This document shows, piece by piece, positions 42,501 through 49,925 of a DNA stretch of 64,000 bases. The DNA is taken from contig OY986436.1 in assembly GCA_963920525.1 (NCBI GenBank), forward strand, positions 26,480,318-26,544,317, given 5' to 3'. Every line of letters begins with the position of its first letter. Within the stretch, counting starts at the first letter, position 1. The stretch is from Dichetophora obliterata. Lineage: Eukaryota; Arthropoda; Insecta; Diptera; Sciomyzidae. Under the pieces are notes generated by a model. The model saw nothing but the letters and a program-made list of their open reading frames with translations. It ran no database searches and was not told the DNA's origin. The position numbers and the translations under genes are program-made.

Positions 42501-44967
42501 AACCCCGTATTAGGTTACGATGTTTTATAGAACAGTTGTACTAAAAATTTCTTTGATGTGAAAATATTAAAAAAATTTTCAAATGAAATTGACAAAAAAC
42601 TCCGTTAGCAATAAAGTATAACATAACAAAAGTAACGTTATTTGAAAAGGTGTTGAAGGGTCAGAAGGGGTGGAAGTGGCGTTATCAAAACTAAGTATTT
42701 AACAATTTAATCTATAGCTGCGTTCCATTCGCTTCGAAATAATCCAGATTTTTTTTTACATGCAAAGTAAAAACAAAAATAATAATCCTATAACAAATAG
42801 GATTATTTTGCTATCCTATCGTAAAGACGCTATCGTCTTTATCGGTTCAGTGGTTCTCGCGTAATTGTGGAACATCCGTGCATTGTCATAACGCTTATAT
42901 ATTATAGTATAAATACCAAACGATGTATTTTTTACAAAAAATTTGATAGTGTTTTTAATATTAAAAACGATTTCGAGGTAAAAAATAACCCAACATTTTT
43001 GATATTTTTTTTCTTAAACAAAAACAAAGAATTATTTTTCGAATACACCAAAATTTAAAAATACACCGAAATTTTGTCCAACTTCTGCTCAAAATACCGG
43101 CTGAGAAAAACTTTTACGATAATTCTTTTAAATACTATTGTGTTATAATATTTTCTCTATTCTAGTACATATGTTAGAAATATTGTTCATAGGCTACACT
43201 ATAAAAATTAAACAAATTACAAAAAAAAATAAAAAAAAAATGTACGATAATAATGCTTATTTAAAATTTTTGACTTCCCCAGGACACGCATCTGCCGATG
43301 GACTAATGCACTTCCAAATTCTTCAGCTGTTTCCCTTCACCAGCGAAAGCAAACGCATGGGCATCATTGTAAAGGACTCACATACGGGTGAAATAACATT
43401 TTATCTGAAAGGTGCCGATGTCGTTATGTCCGCCATAGTGCAATACAATGATTGGCTCAACGAAGTCTCTGGCAATATGGCACGTGAAGGCCTACGCACG
43501 CTTGTAGTAGCTAAAAAAGTGCTCACTGAAGATCAGTACAACGACTTTGAGACACGTTACAATGCTGCACGCTTGAGTGTAACCGATCGAGTGACCAAAG
43601 TAGCAGCTGTTATTGAATCATTGGAACGTGAACTCGAACTGCTGTGCTTAACAGGTGTTGAGGATCGTTTGCAAGAGGGCGTTAGACCCACACTTGAGCT
43701 GCTACGCAATGCTGGAGTGCGCGTTTGGATGTTGACTGGTGATAAATTGGAGACGGCCTGCTGCATTGCCAAGAGTTCGCAACTGATTGGGCGTAATCAG
43801 GGGCTGCATGTTTTGCGCTCGGTCAAGACACGTACCGATGCGCACTTGGAGTTGAATCAGTTTCGACGACGTCAAGGACAGGCGTTGGTTATTTCCGGCG
43901 AATCTTTGGAAGTTTGCTTGCAATACTACAGGCCGGAATTTCTAGAATTGGCTACTGCTTCCCCAGCAGTAGTTTGCTGTCGGTGCAGCCCCACACAGAA
44001 AGCACAAGTAGTCGAACTCATACAGAAACACACTCAAAAACGCACCTGTGCCGTGGGTGATGGTGGCAATGATGTCAGCATGATACAGCAGGCAGATGCT
44101 GGCGTTGGCATTGAGGGACGCGAAGGTCGACAGGCCTCATTGGCGGGCGATTTCAGTATTCCGCAATTTTCGTATATTGCCAAGCTGTTGCTGGTGCACG
44201 GTCGCCGTTCGTACAAGCGCTCATCGGCACTCTCACAGTTTGTCATACATCGTGGTTTGATTATCACCACTCTGCAGGCTGTATTCTCGGCAGTATTCTA
44301 CTTGAGTTCGGTTGCTCTCTATCAGGGTTTCCTTATGGTTGGCTACTCTACGTTGTACACAATGTTTCCGGTATTCTCACTGGTGCTCGACCAAGATATC
44401 ACGACAACAACGGCTGTAACCTATCCAGAGCTTTATAAAGATCTATCCAAAGGGCGCAGCTTGAGCTACAAGACCTTCTTCATCTGGGTGCTTGTCAGCA
44501 TTTATCAGGGTGGTGTCATTATGTATGGTGCGCTGATACTATTCGAGGACGAGTTCATACACATTGTGGCGATTAGTTTCTCGGCGCTGATCATGACAGA
44601 GCTGATAATGGTGGCGTTGACGGTGCGCACGTGGCACAGGTATTGTATTGTACTTTCGAAAATTTTTATATATAAATAATTTTTTATTTTACCAGACTCA
44701 TGGTGCTCGCTGAGTTGTTCAGCTTGGCGCTGTATCTCATCTCTCTAGCTGTGCTGCATGAATATTTTGGTAAGTTTTAATGAAATTTAAAATTTTGTTC
44801 AACTTTATTTAAATCTTAACTTCAAATTTGCAGATTGGGAGTTTATTTGGTCGTACGATTTCCTGTGGAAAGTCTCCATCATAACGCTGGTGTCTTGCCT
44901 GCCCCTGTATGTAATTAAATTTCTGCGTAAAAAGTGCTCGCCGCCGTCGTATTTGAAGCTTTCCTAA
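30453..44967 (+). CDS. ATP9A/ATP9B-like: class-2 P4-ATPase lipid flippase (ATP9A/ATP9B/Neo1/TAT-5 type), nine coding exons
   Basis: Coding exons: 30453-30550, 37114-37631, 37696-37838, 37907-38092, 38156-38741, 38859-39059, 43283-44639, 44696-44769, 44834-44967. All introns are GT-AG; total 3297 nt, 1098 residues plus TAA. Signatures: TM1 about 84-103; DGET actuator motif 205-208; PISL at 354-357 in TM4, typical of P4 enzymes; DKTGT phosphorylation site 401-405; QASSPDE 539-545; KGAD 620-623; TGDK 729-732; GDGGND 836-841; C-terminal membrane helices in exons 7-9. Length matches the family (human ATP9 proteins about 1050-1150). Family knowledge: these are endosome/trans-Golgi proteins that move phosphatidylethanolamine or phosphatidylserine towards the cytosolic leaflet and, unlike other P4-ATPases, work without a CDC50 subunit. 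Exons are GC-richer than their surroundings. The fly ortholog is, from memory, CG31729. No lesion is visible. Confidence 0.96.
30690..30870 (-). repeat. truncated, diverged copy of the CCCACG-array MITE
   Basis: It begins CAAGGTTGCCAG and contains GTGGGAAAAATCAC, GTGGTATTTTTTAAT and TCGTGGGAATTC, the reverse-oriented words of the element 29087-30063. The right end is missing. It lies in intron 1, about 150 bp after exon 1. Confidence 0.6.
31000..31760. other. dispersed repeat segments in intron 1
   Basis: 31010-31600 is related to 28600-28830, with words such as ATCGATATATCGA and AGATATAGTCGAATTTACA. 31711-31735 is half of the hairpin MITE at 14740-14908. No gene. Confidence 0.45.
32069..32989 (+). 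mobile_element. Tc1/mariner-type element 1, internally deleted
   Basis: TIRs start AAGGGTCCGCCA at both ends (about 30 bp including the T-rich tract), with TA on each side (32067-32068, 32990-32991). The 921-bp length is about 400 bp short of a typical 1.3-kb mariner. The missing DNA is the N-terminal, DNA-binding part of the transposase. It lies in intron 1 in the same orientation as the host gene. Confidence 0.9.
32182..32886 (+). pseudogene. mariner-type transposase, N-terminal deletion and one nonsense codon
   Basis: After a 20-residue N-terminal stub (ends ILRHYFENH) the frame joins directly to [16 protein letters not shown], so the helix-turn-helix region is deleted in frame. Catalytic residues are in [17 protein letters not shown] and [10 protein letters not shown]; about 36 residues separate the second and third Asp. 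The frame is broken by TGA at 32692-32694, where the family has Trp in the LWG motif (TGG to TGA). Beyond it the frame stays open to TAA at 32884-32886, ending HLNKIIFHY. The family assignment (DDE, Tc1/mariner) is secure; the subfamily is left open. Confidence 0.9.
33000..33617. other. no feature recognised in intron 1
   Basis: AT-rich, with many TTTTCATAGTTT-like words. The frame at 33237-33473 has no known motif. Confidence 0.4.
33620..34460. mobile_element. non-coding element with 24-bp internal repeats, copy 1 (intron 1)
   Basis: The ends are CCCAGTGTGCC and, inverted, CCCAATGTGC, followed inside by ATCCGTTACGAA in both arms. TA flanks each side. The arms hold a tandem 24-bp unit, CGGACTTCAGATACGAATCC plus GTTT, five or so copies on the left (33756-33890) and two to three on the right in the same orientation. 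GTTACGAATCCGTAAC is a dyad. Translation gives an octapeptide repeat that is only a by-product. Nearly identical to copy 2 at 41306-42218. Confidence 0.85.
34534..34610 (+). repeat. tRNA-like sequence 1 (SINE head)
   Basis: TGTAGCTCATAGCGTAAAGC (A-box-like) is followed at tRNA spacing by GTAAGTTCGAGCCTC (B-box-like). It is homologous to the sequence at 35223-35294. No pairing acceptor stem, so it is not a working tRNA. A T-rich tract follows. Confidence 0.5.
34736..35203. mobile_element. Harbinger/Tourist-like MITE, TTA-flanked
   Basis: CAGATCGATTCTGT is inverted at the right end (ACAGAATCGATCTG), and the inverted match continues with GCGGTAA/TTACCGC. TTA lies at 34733-34735 and 35204-35206, a 3-bp TWA duplication as in PIF/Harbinger elements. 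GGTAACG / CGTTACC motifs recur inside. Confidence 0.75.
35223..35294 (+). repeat. tRNA-like sequence 2 (SINE head)
   Basis: GAGTTCTGTAGCTCAGAG and GTGAGTTCGAGCCTCGG form A- and B-box-like parts, closely matching 34534-34610. The middle (GCTTGCTTTATAATCGTAAG) resembles an anticodon arm with a UAU-like triplet. A T-rich tail follows. Pseudogene or SINE. Confidence 0.55.
35433..36520 (-). pseudogene. non-LTR retrotransposon relic: ORF1 C-terminus and endonuclease
   Basis: On the - strand, in order: [19 protein letters not shown] and [11 protein letters not shown] (36471 down to 36247), the C-terminal part of a CR1/jockey-like ORF1 protein. Then ETWLNVEFF and [20 protein letters not shown] (about 36060-35860), typical of the apurinic endonuclease of ORF2, and [15 protein letters not shown]. 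The GDLN version of the GDFN motif, frameshifts near 36030 and 35680 and the loss of the reverse transcriptase show it is dead. It lies antisense in intron 1. Confidence 0.8.
36530..37113 (+). other. 3' end of intron 1
   Basis: Its left part may be further ORF1 relic (antisense frame with [14 protein letters not shown]). The remainder is ordinary AT-rich intron ending in the exon 2 acceptor. No other feature. Confidence 0.5.
37114..37631 (+). CDS. ATP9A/ATP9B-like: P4-ATPase exon 2 (TM1-TM2 and start of actuator domain)
   Basis: Residues 33-206. It contains [11 protein letters not shown], the first two membrane helices and the segment [17 protein letters not shown] leading to TDQLDG. Acceptor TTTTTGCAG, donor GTGAGT, phase 1. 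The in-frame ATG at 37097 lies inside the intron and is not a start. Confidence 0.96.
37696..37838 (+). CDS. ATP9A/ATP9B-like: P4-ATPase exon 3 (actuator domain)
   Basis: Residues 207-253, beginning [10 protein letters not shown], which completes the DGET motif split by intron 2, and ending IGNFSM. Acceptor CCTGCCAG, donor GTGAGA, phase 0. Intron 3 is only 68 bp. Confidence 0.92.
37907..38092 (+). CDS. ATP9A/ATP9B-like: P4-ATPase exon 4 (actuator to TM3)
   Basis: Residues 254-315. It contains [29 protein letters not shown] and [17 protein letters not shown], strongly typical of the ATP9 branch. Donor GTTTGA, phase 0. Confidence 0.95.
38156..38741 (+). CDS. ATP9A/ATP9B-like: P4-ATPase exon 5 (TM3-TM4, phosphorylation site)
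   Basis: Residues 316-510 plus one base. TM3 and TM4 with [12 protein letters not shown], then [13 protein letters not shown] with the phosphorylated Asp401 (codon at 38411). The later part ([23 protein letters not shown]) is the variable nucleotide-domain insert. The donor GTATGT at 38742 truncates the apparent frame, which runs on to a stop at 38750-38752 in the intron. Confidence 0.95.
38859..39059 (+). CDS. ATP9A/ATP9B-like: P4-ATPase exon 6 (nucleotide-binding domain)
   Basis: Residues 511 (completed)-577 plus one base. After a Ser-rich linker comes [20 protein letters not shown], a nucleotide-domain signature of P4-ATPases. Acceptor GCTTTCAG, donor GTAAGT, phase 1. It was recovered from phase and homology because it has no start codon of its own. 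Confidence 0.93.
39060..40620 (+). other. 5' part of intron 6
   Basis: CTAGTACTTGTCATAG at 39412-39427 is perfectly inverted at 39551-39566, a hairpin with a 123-bp loop. Otherwise AT-rich without recognised genes or complete elements. Confidence 0.5.
40623..40943 (+). pseudogene. 3' end of a LINE ORF2 (CR1/L2-like C-terminus)
   Basis: The reading frame has [52 protein letters not shown] and FKRKLIIYI. The pattern (K..LLP.YL, YNLRN, S..WN.LP, F...L...) is the usual C-terminus of CR1/L2-type reverse transcriptase proteins. It is 5'-truncated and followed by AATAAAAATATG. Sense orientation in intron 6. Confidence 0.75.
40975..41018 (+). repeat. CTTTT/TTCTTC polypyrimidine microsatellite
   Basis: CTTTTCTTCTTTTCTTCTTT-type tract just after the LINE 3' end. 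Confidence 0.8.
41306..42218. mobile_element. non-coding element with 24-bp internal repeats, copy 2 (intron 6)
   Basis: Same ends and internal 24-bp units as copy 1 (33620-34460) and the same orientation. The first about 150 bp are identical. It is about 72 bp longer, mainly from an extra block of TTCGTAACGGG repeats near 41922-41960. Flanking bases are CA on both sides, where copy 1 has TA, so the duplication is at most 2 bp and unproven. Confidence 0.85.
42219..43282 (+). other. 3' part of intron 6
   Basis: A perfect hairpin AATAATCCTAT..ATAGGATTATT lies near 42780-42806. Otherwise nothing recognised; ends at the exon 7 acceptor. Confidence 0.5.
43283..44639 (+). CDS. ATP9A/ATP9B-like: P4-ATPase exon 7 (nucleotide/P domain and TM5-TM9)
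   Basis: Residues 578 (completed)-1029 plus two bases; the largest exon. It contains [47 protein letters not shown] and helices through RTWH. Acceptor TTCCCCAG; the in-frame ATGs at 43138-43300 upstream of or near the acceptor are not starts. Donor GTATTG at 44640, phase 2. Confidence 0.96.
44696..44769 (+). CDS. ATP9A/ATP9B-like: P4-ATPase exon 8 (penultimate membrane helix)
   Basis: Residues 1030-1054 plus one base: [20 protein letters not shown] is a single helix. Introns 7 and 8 are 56 and 64 bp, typical short fly introns. Acceptor TTTACCAG, donor GTAAGT. Confidence 0.94.
44834..44967 (+). CDS. ATP9A/ATP9B-like: P4-ATPase exon 9 (last helix and C-terminus)
   Basis: Residues 1055-1098 and TAA at 44965-44967. 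[19 protein letters not shown] is the last helix, followed by [15 protein letters not shown]. The SPPSY tail is conserved in ATP9 proteins. Confidence 0.95.
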
Positions 44968-45009
44968 ATTAACTTTTAATTTTATTACCATAGTTTAATC
45001 ATGGGGTCA

Positions 45010-45184
45010 TGCAGGTTGCCACCACTGCCGTATTTTGATATTTTAGCTGTGTCATAACCTTAACTATGACTAACATCGACTTCAAAAGAGTAGTTGTTAC
45101 TCTAATCTTTTGACGTCAAGCCAGTCGGTATTTAGTTTATAACACGGTTGGAATGCCGAAATAGAGCAGTCGTGGTAACCTGCA
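45010..45184. repeat. 175-bp inverted-repeat element, 43 nt after the stop codon
   Basis: TGCAGGTTGCCACCACTGC at 45010-45028 pairs with 45166-45184 (two mismatches in 19). If transcribed it would form a strong hairpin in the 3' UTR. It is probably a MITE, as the end CAGGTTGCCACC resembles other hAT-like ends here. No target duplication found. Confidence 0.65.
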
Positions 45185-45762
45185 AGCCCATCCCCTAATA
45201 ATATTAATTATTGAATCACTTTTAAGTTTTAAGTTATCTAATGTTATTAACTAGTTTTAAAAAAGTGTTTTTTTCGTTTGATTATTTGTTGAAAAAAGAA
45301 TTGTAAAAAAGCAGTTATGAATAACAAAAAAAAAAAAAAAACAAAAGAAAAACTAAATACAATAGCCGATTTGAGCTGACGAAATGCACTGCATTAATTT
45401 TAAATTTTTTAGCATTAACTCGAAGTTGTCAAAATTGCAGTTCAAAACAAACACTTTTAAAACTTTACCAAAATTAATGATATTCGCACATAAATGCTAA
45501 GATTTTTTGTTGTTTTTTTTTTATTTTAAACTATTGCGACAGTCATTGGTTGTTGTCAAAACTGAAAGATTTGTTGCTAAACGAAAACGTGATAATTTTT
45601 TCTTTAATTTTTGTATGAATATTAAAAATGCTTTATATATAATTTACACTAAAAACTTATCAATTATAAAAAAAGCCTCTTTATATTTCAAAATCTATTG
45701 CAGCATTTAAAATACTTTTATTTTGTTCTAAATATGCTAAATGAGCTAAATTTTCTATCAGC

Positions 45763-45977
45763 CCAATTCTGAATGATTTTTCCCGGAGAATCGGTAAAGG
45801 GAGTTTTACTTTTTAAGATGGCAGAGAAAGATATCACATTTTTTTTGTTTACACTCATGAGTATTGACGGTTGGTGAACAAATTGGCATTGAAAATTTCC
45901 AAAATGTTTTTGAACTTTATCTTAAAAATGAAAACTCCCTTTTCCGATTCCAAGGGGAAAATCTTTCAGAGTTGGGC
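45763..45977. mobile_element. MITE with ~55-bp TIRs
   Basis: CCCAATTCTGAATGATTTT at the left is inverted at the right as CCCAACTCTGAAAGATTTT, continuing to AAAGGGAGTTTT. 215 bp. No clear TSD. Confidence 0.7.
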
Positions 45978-46570
45978 TGTATGGCTCTTTTTCTCTTCGT
46001 TTCTTATGCTAACGTATTGTATTTCATGAACTTCCAGTTGCATTCAAGTCTGTGTTTGTAAGTTTGCTACAGTAGCAAATAACTATGTTTTTGTGTGTTT
46101 ATGTCCAAAAAAAAAACACCATTTACTTTTTGAATTAAATTAAAAGTACATAAAAATTTAATTATTAATAAAATAAAAAAGAAAGTTACTTTCAAATAAA
46201 TAAAAATGTCTTAAAATAAGCATTGTTTTTCTAAAAAAATTTGTAAAATACATAGCTAGAAATTCGATAAAATTTTAAACAACACTCTAATTCAATTGGA
46301 CAGTTTAAATTATATGCGCTTATTTTACAATCACTCCAACACCCACAAACACACATTCAACCCCAGTAAAAAACATGCGATTGCTCCTATGAGGAGCAAC
46401 AAGAGAGCGCTCTTTTGCTGTTTTATTCGATCAAAAAGTGAGCACTTGTGCCCTTGTGCTCCTTTACTGTTTTATAAAATCAAAAGGCGAGCAATCAATG
46501 AAAAAAATAACATAAAGTGAGGCATGTGCTTTGTAAGAAACTCGATTATTATTTTCTGTGAAAAATCAAC

Positions 46571-46645
46571 CATTGTAGTCCAGTGGAGAGTGCGCTTGAC
46601 TAACAACCCAGATGTCCCTGGTTCGACTCAGGGTTCGGGCATGAT
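46571..46645 (+). repeat. tRNA-like sequence 3 (SINE head or tRNA pseudogene)
   Basis: TGTAGTCCAGTGGAGAGTGC (A-box-like) and CCTGGTTCGACTCAGGG (B-box). CCCTG and CAGGG form a T-stem, though with an 8-nt loop. ACTAACAAC occupies the anticodon position (AAC). The acceptor stem does not pair. Not related in detail to the 34-35 kb pair. Confidence 0.5.
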
Positions 46646-46649
46646 TCTT

Positions 46650-48100
46650 TTCAATTTCTTTGTTCTTTTCTACATTTAAGAATTATAAAGAACTTAAAAT
46701 CCACAACTAAATTGTGGAAAATGTGGAATTAAAGGACAGGAACAACTAAGGGCTGAAAATGCTCGCCGAGGTTAAGGCATAACACACACTAGCAATTGAA
46801 AGCATTGTCTTTCACGTCTGTTTCGTTTAATCAATAATTCACATATGATTCCAATCAATTCCTCTAGCTAATCTATCCCTTTCCTTTCACGTCAAAGACC
46901 AAACCTTGTTTGTATAAGGCGCATGTTGGTTCTTTGATCTTTTTAAAAAAAAAATATTTTAAATGTTCCTTTGCTGATCCATTTGGATCAGTTATTGACC
47001 GCTCCTTTTGAGCTCCTCTGGGATGTTAAAGGGAGCGCTACCCTTCCTAGGACATGCAATGTTAAAAGAGAACACAAAATACACCTAGCTTGGATCAATA
47101 AGGAGCACTCCACTGCTCCTCAGGGAGCACTCTCAGATCGCTCAGAGGATGATCCACTTTTTTACTGGGACATACTTCACACACACACACAGAGTAGCAA
47201 CAAATTAAATACATCCTTAATATTTTTAAAATATACAGCTTAAATGCGTGATTTATTAATTATTTATATACCATTAAATAAATACATATTTAAATTGTAG
47301 CAATTATTATAAAAAATCTAACGCTACAACAGCAAAAATTAATAAAAAATACTAATAGTTTTAGTATTAAAACAAAAGAAAATAAAATAACCACAAATCA
47401 ATAATACTATAATTTGTAAAATATGAATAAAACAAGTCAACTATTTTAACAAATAAATTTATGAAAATATTGCATTCATGTAGATGAAGTTGTTTTTTAT
47501 TGGTTAATATTAAAAAAGAAAAATAAATCTAACTACCCGCACTGAAGTATGGACATTTTGGAAGAATTTGAACTACTAGTTGAAGCAAAAAAAAAAAAAA
47601 AAAATTTTTAGATGCGCGTTGGTACGCCACATCAAATTGATGGGAATAACTTTCAAGACTCTTAAGATTCTGCGAGTTTATCAAATAGAGAAGCTGAATT
47701 CAGAGAAATAGAGTCCTGTTCTGAGCTCCAATTTTTGAGATCGACTAAAATACTTTGAAAATGCCGCCATAGTGATATTAATGCAAGAGCATCCAGTCCA
47801 GTATTCGTAAAAACTCACAAGGAACGAGCAATATTACACGCGACCTCATCAATATTATTTAAATGTCGAACTAATCACCCGGCTTTTCTTACTTGTGAAA
47901 AAACAAGCGCTTTTCCGTTAAATTAACTTATCATTTGGATAAAACCCAGAGGCAGGCAGCGATCTGCATAACGGTGGCGCTGAAGTCAGCTGCAACTGAA
48001 GCAACTAGAAACAATTCTATATATCGTCACCTAAAATGCAAGAAGGCGTTACACTTTTTATGATTTTACAAGAGAAGTAAAAAACTTGAGGGCTTTTAGA
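46650..48100. other. no gene recognised; GAGCA/TGCTCC motif clusters
   Basis: GGAGCA and TGCTCC words cluster at about 46380-46500 and 46990-47150, on both sides of the tRNA-like sequence. This suggests another motif-array MITE interrupted by it, but the ends were not found. A CACA run lies near 47190 and an A run near 47588. Confidence 0.4.
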
Positions 48101-48122
48101 ATACTTACTTACTTAGTTGGCG

Positions 48123-49925
48123 CTACAACCGTATGTCGGTTTTGGCCTCATCTAAGAATTTGCGCCAGCCATTTCTGTCTTTCGCTTGCTGGCGCCAGTT
48201 GGAAATTCCAAGCTTCGTCAGGTTGTCCTCTACTTGATCTTTCCAACGAAGATGCGGTCGTCCTCTTCTGCGTTGACCGCCGCTGGATACAGAATCGAAT
48301 GTTTTCTTCACTGGAGCATCGTCTTTCATGCGCTGAACATGACCAAGACAGCGAAGCCGCTTGAGTTTAATGCGCTTGACTATGTCGATGTCAGCATACA
48401 GCTCATACAGTTCATCATTCCACCGTATTCGGTACTCGCCGTTGACGCAGATTGGTCCGTAGATCTTACGAAGAATCTTTCTCTCGAATGCTCCTAAAGT
48501 CTTTACATCCGAACTGCTCAGCGTCCAGGTTTGTGATGCATAAAGTAGAACGGGCATGATGAGCGATTTATAGAGCGTGATTTCGTTCGTCGAGAGAGGG
48601 CTCTGCTTCTCAATTGCCTACTGAGCCCAAAGTAACACCTGTTGGCAAGAGTTATTCTTCGTTTGATCTCAATGCTGATGTCGTTGGTTGAATTAATGCT
48701 GGATCCCAGATAAACGAATTTCTTCACAAATTCGAAGGAGGTATTGCCAACTGTAACGTGGGTTCCAAGACGCTAGGACTGTTTGTTTGTTGACACCAAG
48801 TATTTCGTCTTATCTGCATTCACTGCCAGACCCATTCGACTTGACTCTCTTTTTAATCTGGAAAATGCTGCACTGACTTCGCGCGTATTATGGCCAATAA
48901 TATCGATGTCATCAGCATACGCAAGCAGCATAACACTCATGTAGAATATTGTGCCACTACGTCTCAGCTCAGCAGCTCGGATGATCTTTTCCATCATTAG
49001 GCTTAAAAAGTCTCACGATAAGGAATCACCTTGTCTCTAACCTCGTTTGGTAACAAATGGTGGGAAGAGGTCCTTCCCGATTTTAACTGCGCTGCTGGTG
49101 TTGCTCAGTGTCATCCTGCAAAGTCGTATTAGTTTTGCAGGAGTACCAAATTCAGACATGGTGGAGTACAGGTGCTTCCTTATTGGGCTGTCGAAGGCGG
49201 CTTTGTAGTCGACAAAAAGATGGTGGGTGTCGACTTGTTTTTCTTGAGTCTTCTCCAAGATTTGTCGTAAAGTGAAAATCTGGTCGATGGTGGACTTTCC
49301 AGGTCTGAAGCCACACTGATAAGGTCAGATCAGTTCGTCTACAATGGGCTTTAATCTTTCACATAAAACGCTCGACAGGACCGTATATGCGATATTAAGA
49401 AGGCTTATCCCACGGTAATTGGGACAGATAGTGAGATCGCCTTTCTTGTGGATTGGGCAGAGCACACTGAGATTCCAATCGTTCGGAATGCATTCTTCCA
49501 ACCATATTCTGCACAGAAGCTCGTGAATGCATTTAAGTAGAGCTTCGCCTCCGTTCTTAAACAGCTCAGCAGGTAAGCCATCAGCTCCCGCGGCTTTGTT
49601 TTTTTTAAGCCGAGCTATAGCTGTTAGAACTTCATCATAGTCGGGCAGCGTAACCTCGACCCTGTCATCCGAAATTGGAGTTTCCGGAATATCATCTCTA
49701 TTGGCGGGATTGTTGTCAGCGTCCCCATTCAGATCACCCTCCATAACGTCAGTGTACTCTGGACATCTGTCACAAGATTCCCGTTTTCATCCTTGCAGGA
49801 AGAGGCCCCGGTTTTAAAACCATCGGCAAGGAGTCTTATTTTTTCGAAAAATTTTCGTGCCTCATTCCTGTTACCATACATCTCAATCTTCTCCTGTATC
49901 AATGTATCGCTCCTTAGCAGCACGT
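48123..49925 (-). pseudogene. RTE reverse transcriptase, frameshifted
   Basis: Blocks in order on the - strand: KKNKAAGADGLPAELFK, CPIHKKGDLTICPNYRGISL, HHLFVDYKAAFDSP, LLAYADDIDIIG (active-site YADD at about 48932-48921), VYLGSSIN, VLLYASQTWTL and RCLGHVQRM. The C-terminal RRRGRPHLRWKDQV is typical of RTE-clade proteins. At least five frame breaks separate the pieces. Confidence 0.88.

Larger units (their letters stand above)
44968..46560 (+). other. 3' UTR and downstream flank of the P4-ATPase gene
   Basis: AT-rich. AATAAA candidates lie far off (about 46165 and 46194), so the real poly(A) site was not assigned. Two inverted-repeat elements lie here (45010-45184 and 45763-45977). Confidence 0.4.

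Noticed and set aside
43138..43282. Apparent N-terminal extension with ATG upstream of exon 7
   Set aside because: It lies before a good acceptor (TTCCCCAG) and reads low-complexity intron. The splice phase from exon 6 enters exactly at 43283.
46571..46645. Functional tRNA gene (also 24783-24858, 34534-34610, 35223-35294)
   Set aside because: A and B boxes are present but acceptor stems do not pair. Pseudogene or SINE head is the safer call.
48186..48497. Plus-strand frames over 48086-48497 and 52113-52962
   Set aside because: They are antisense shadows of the RTE reverse transcriptase and endonuclease.
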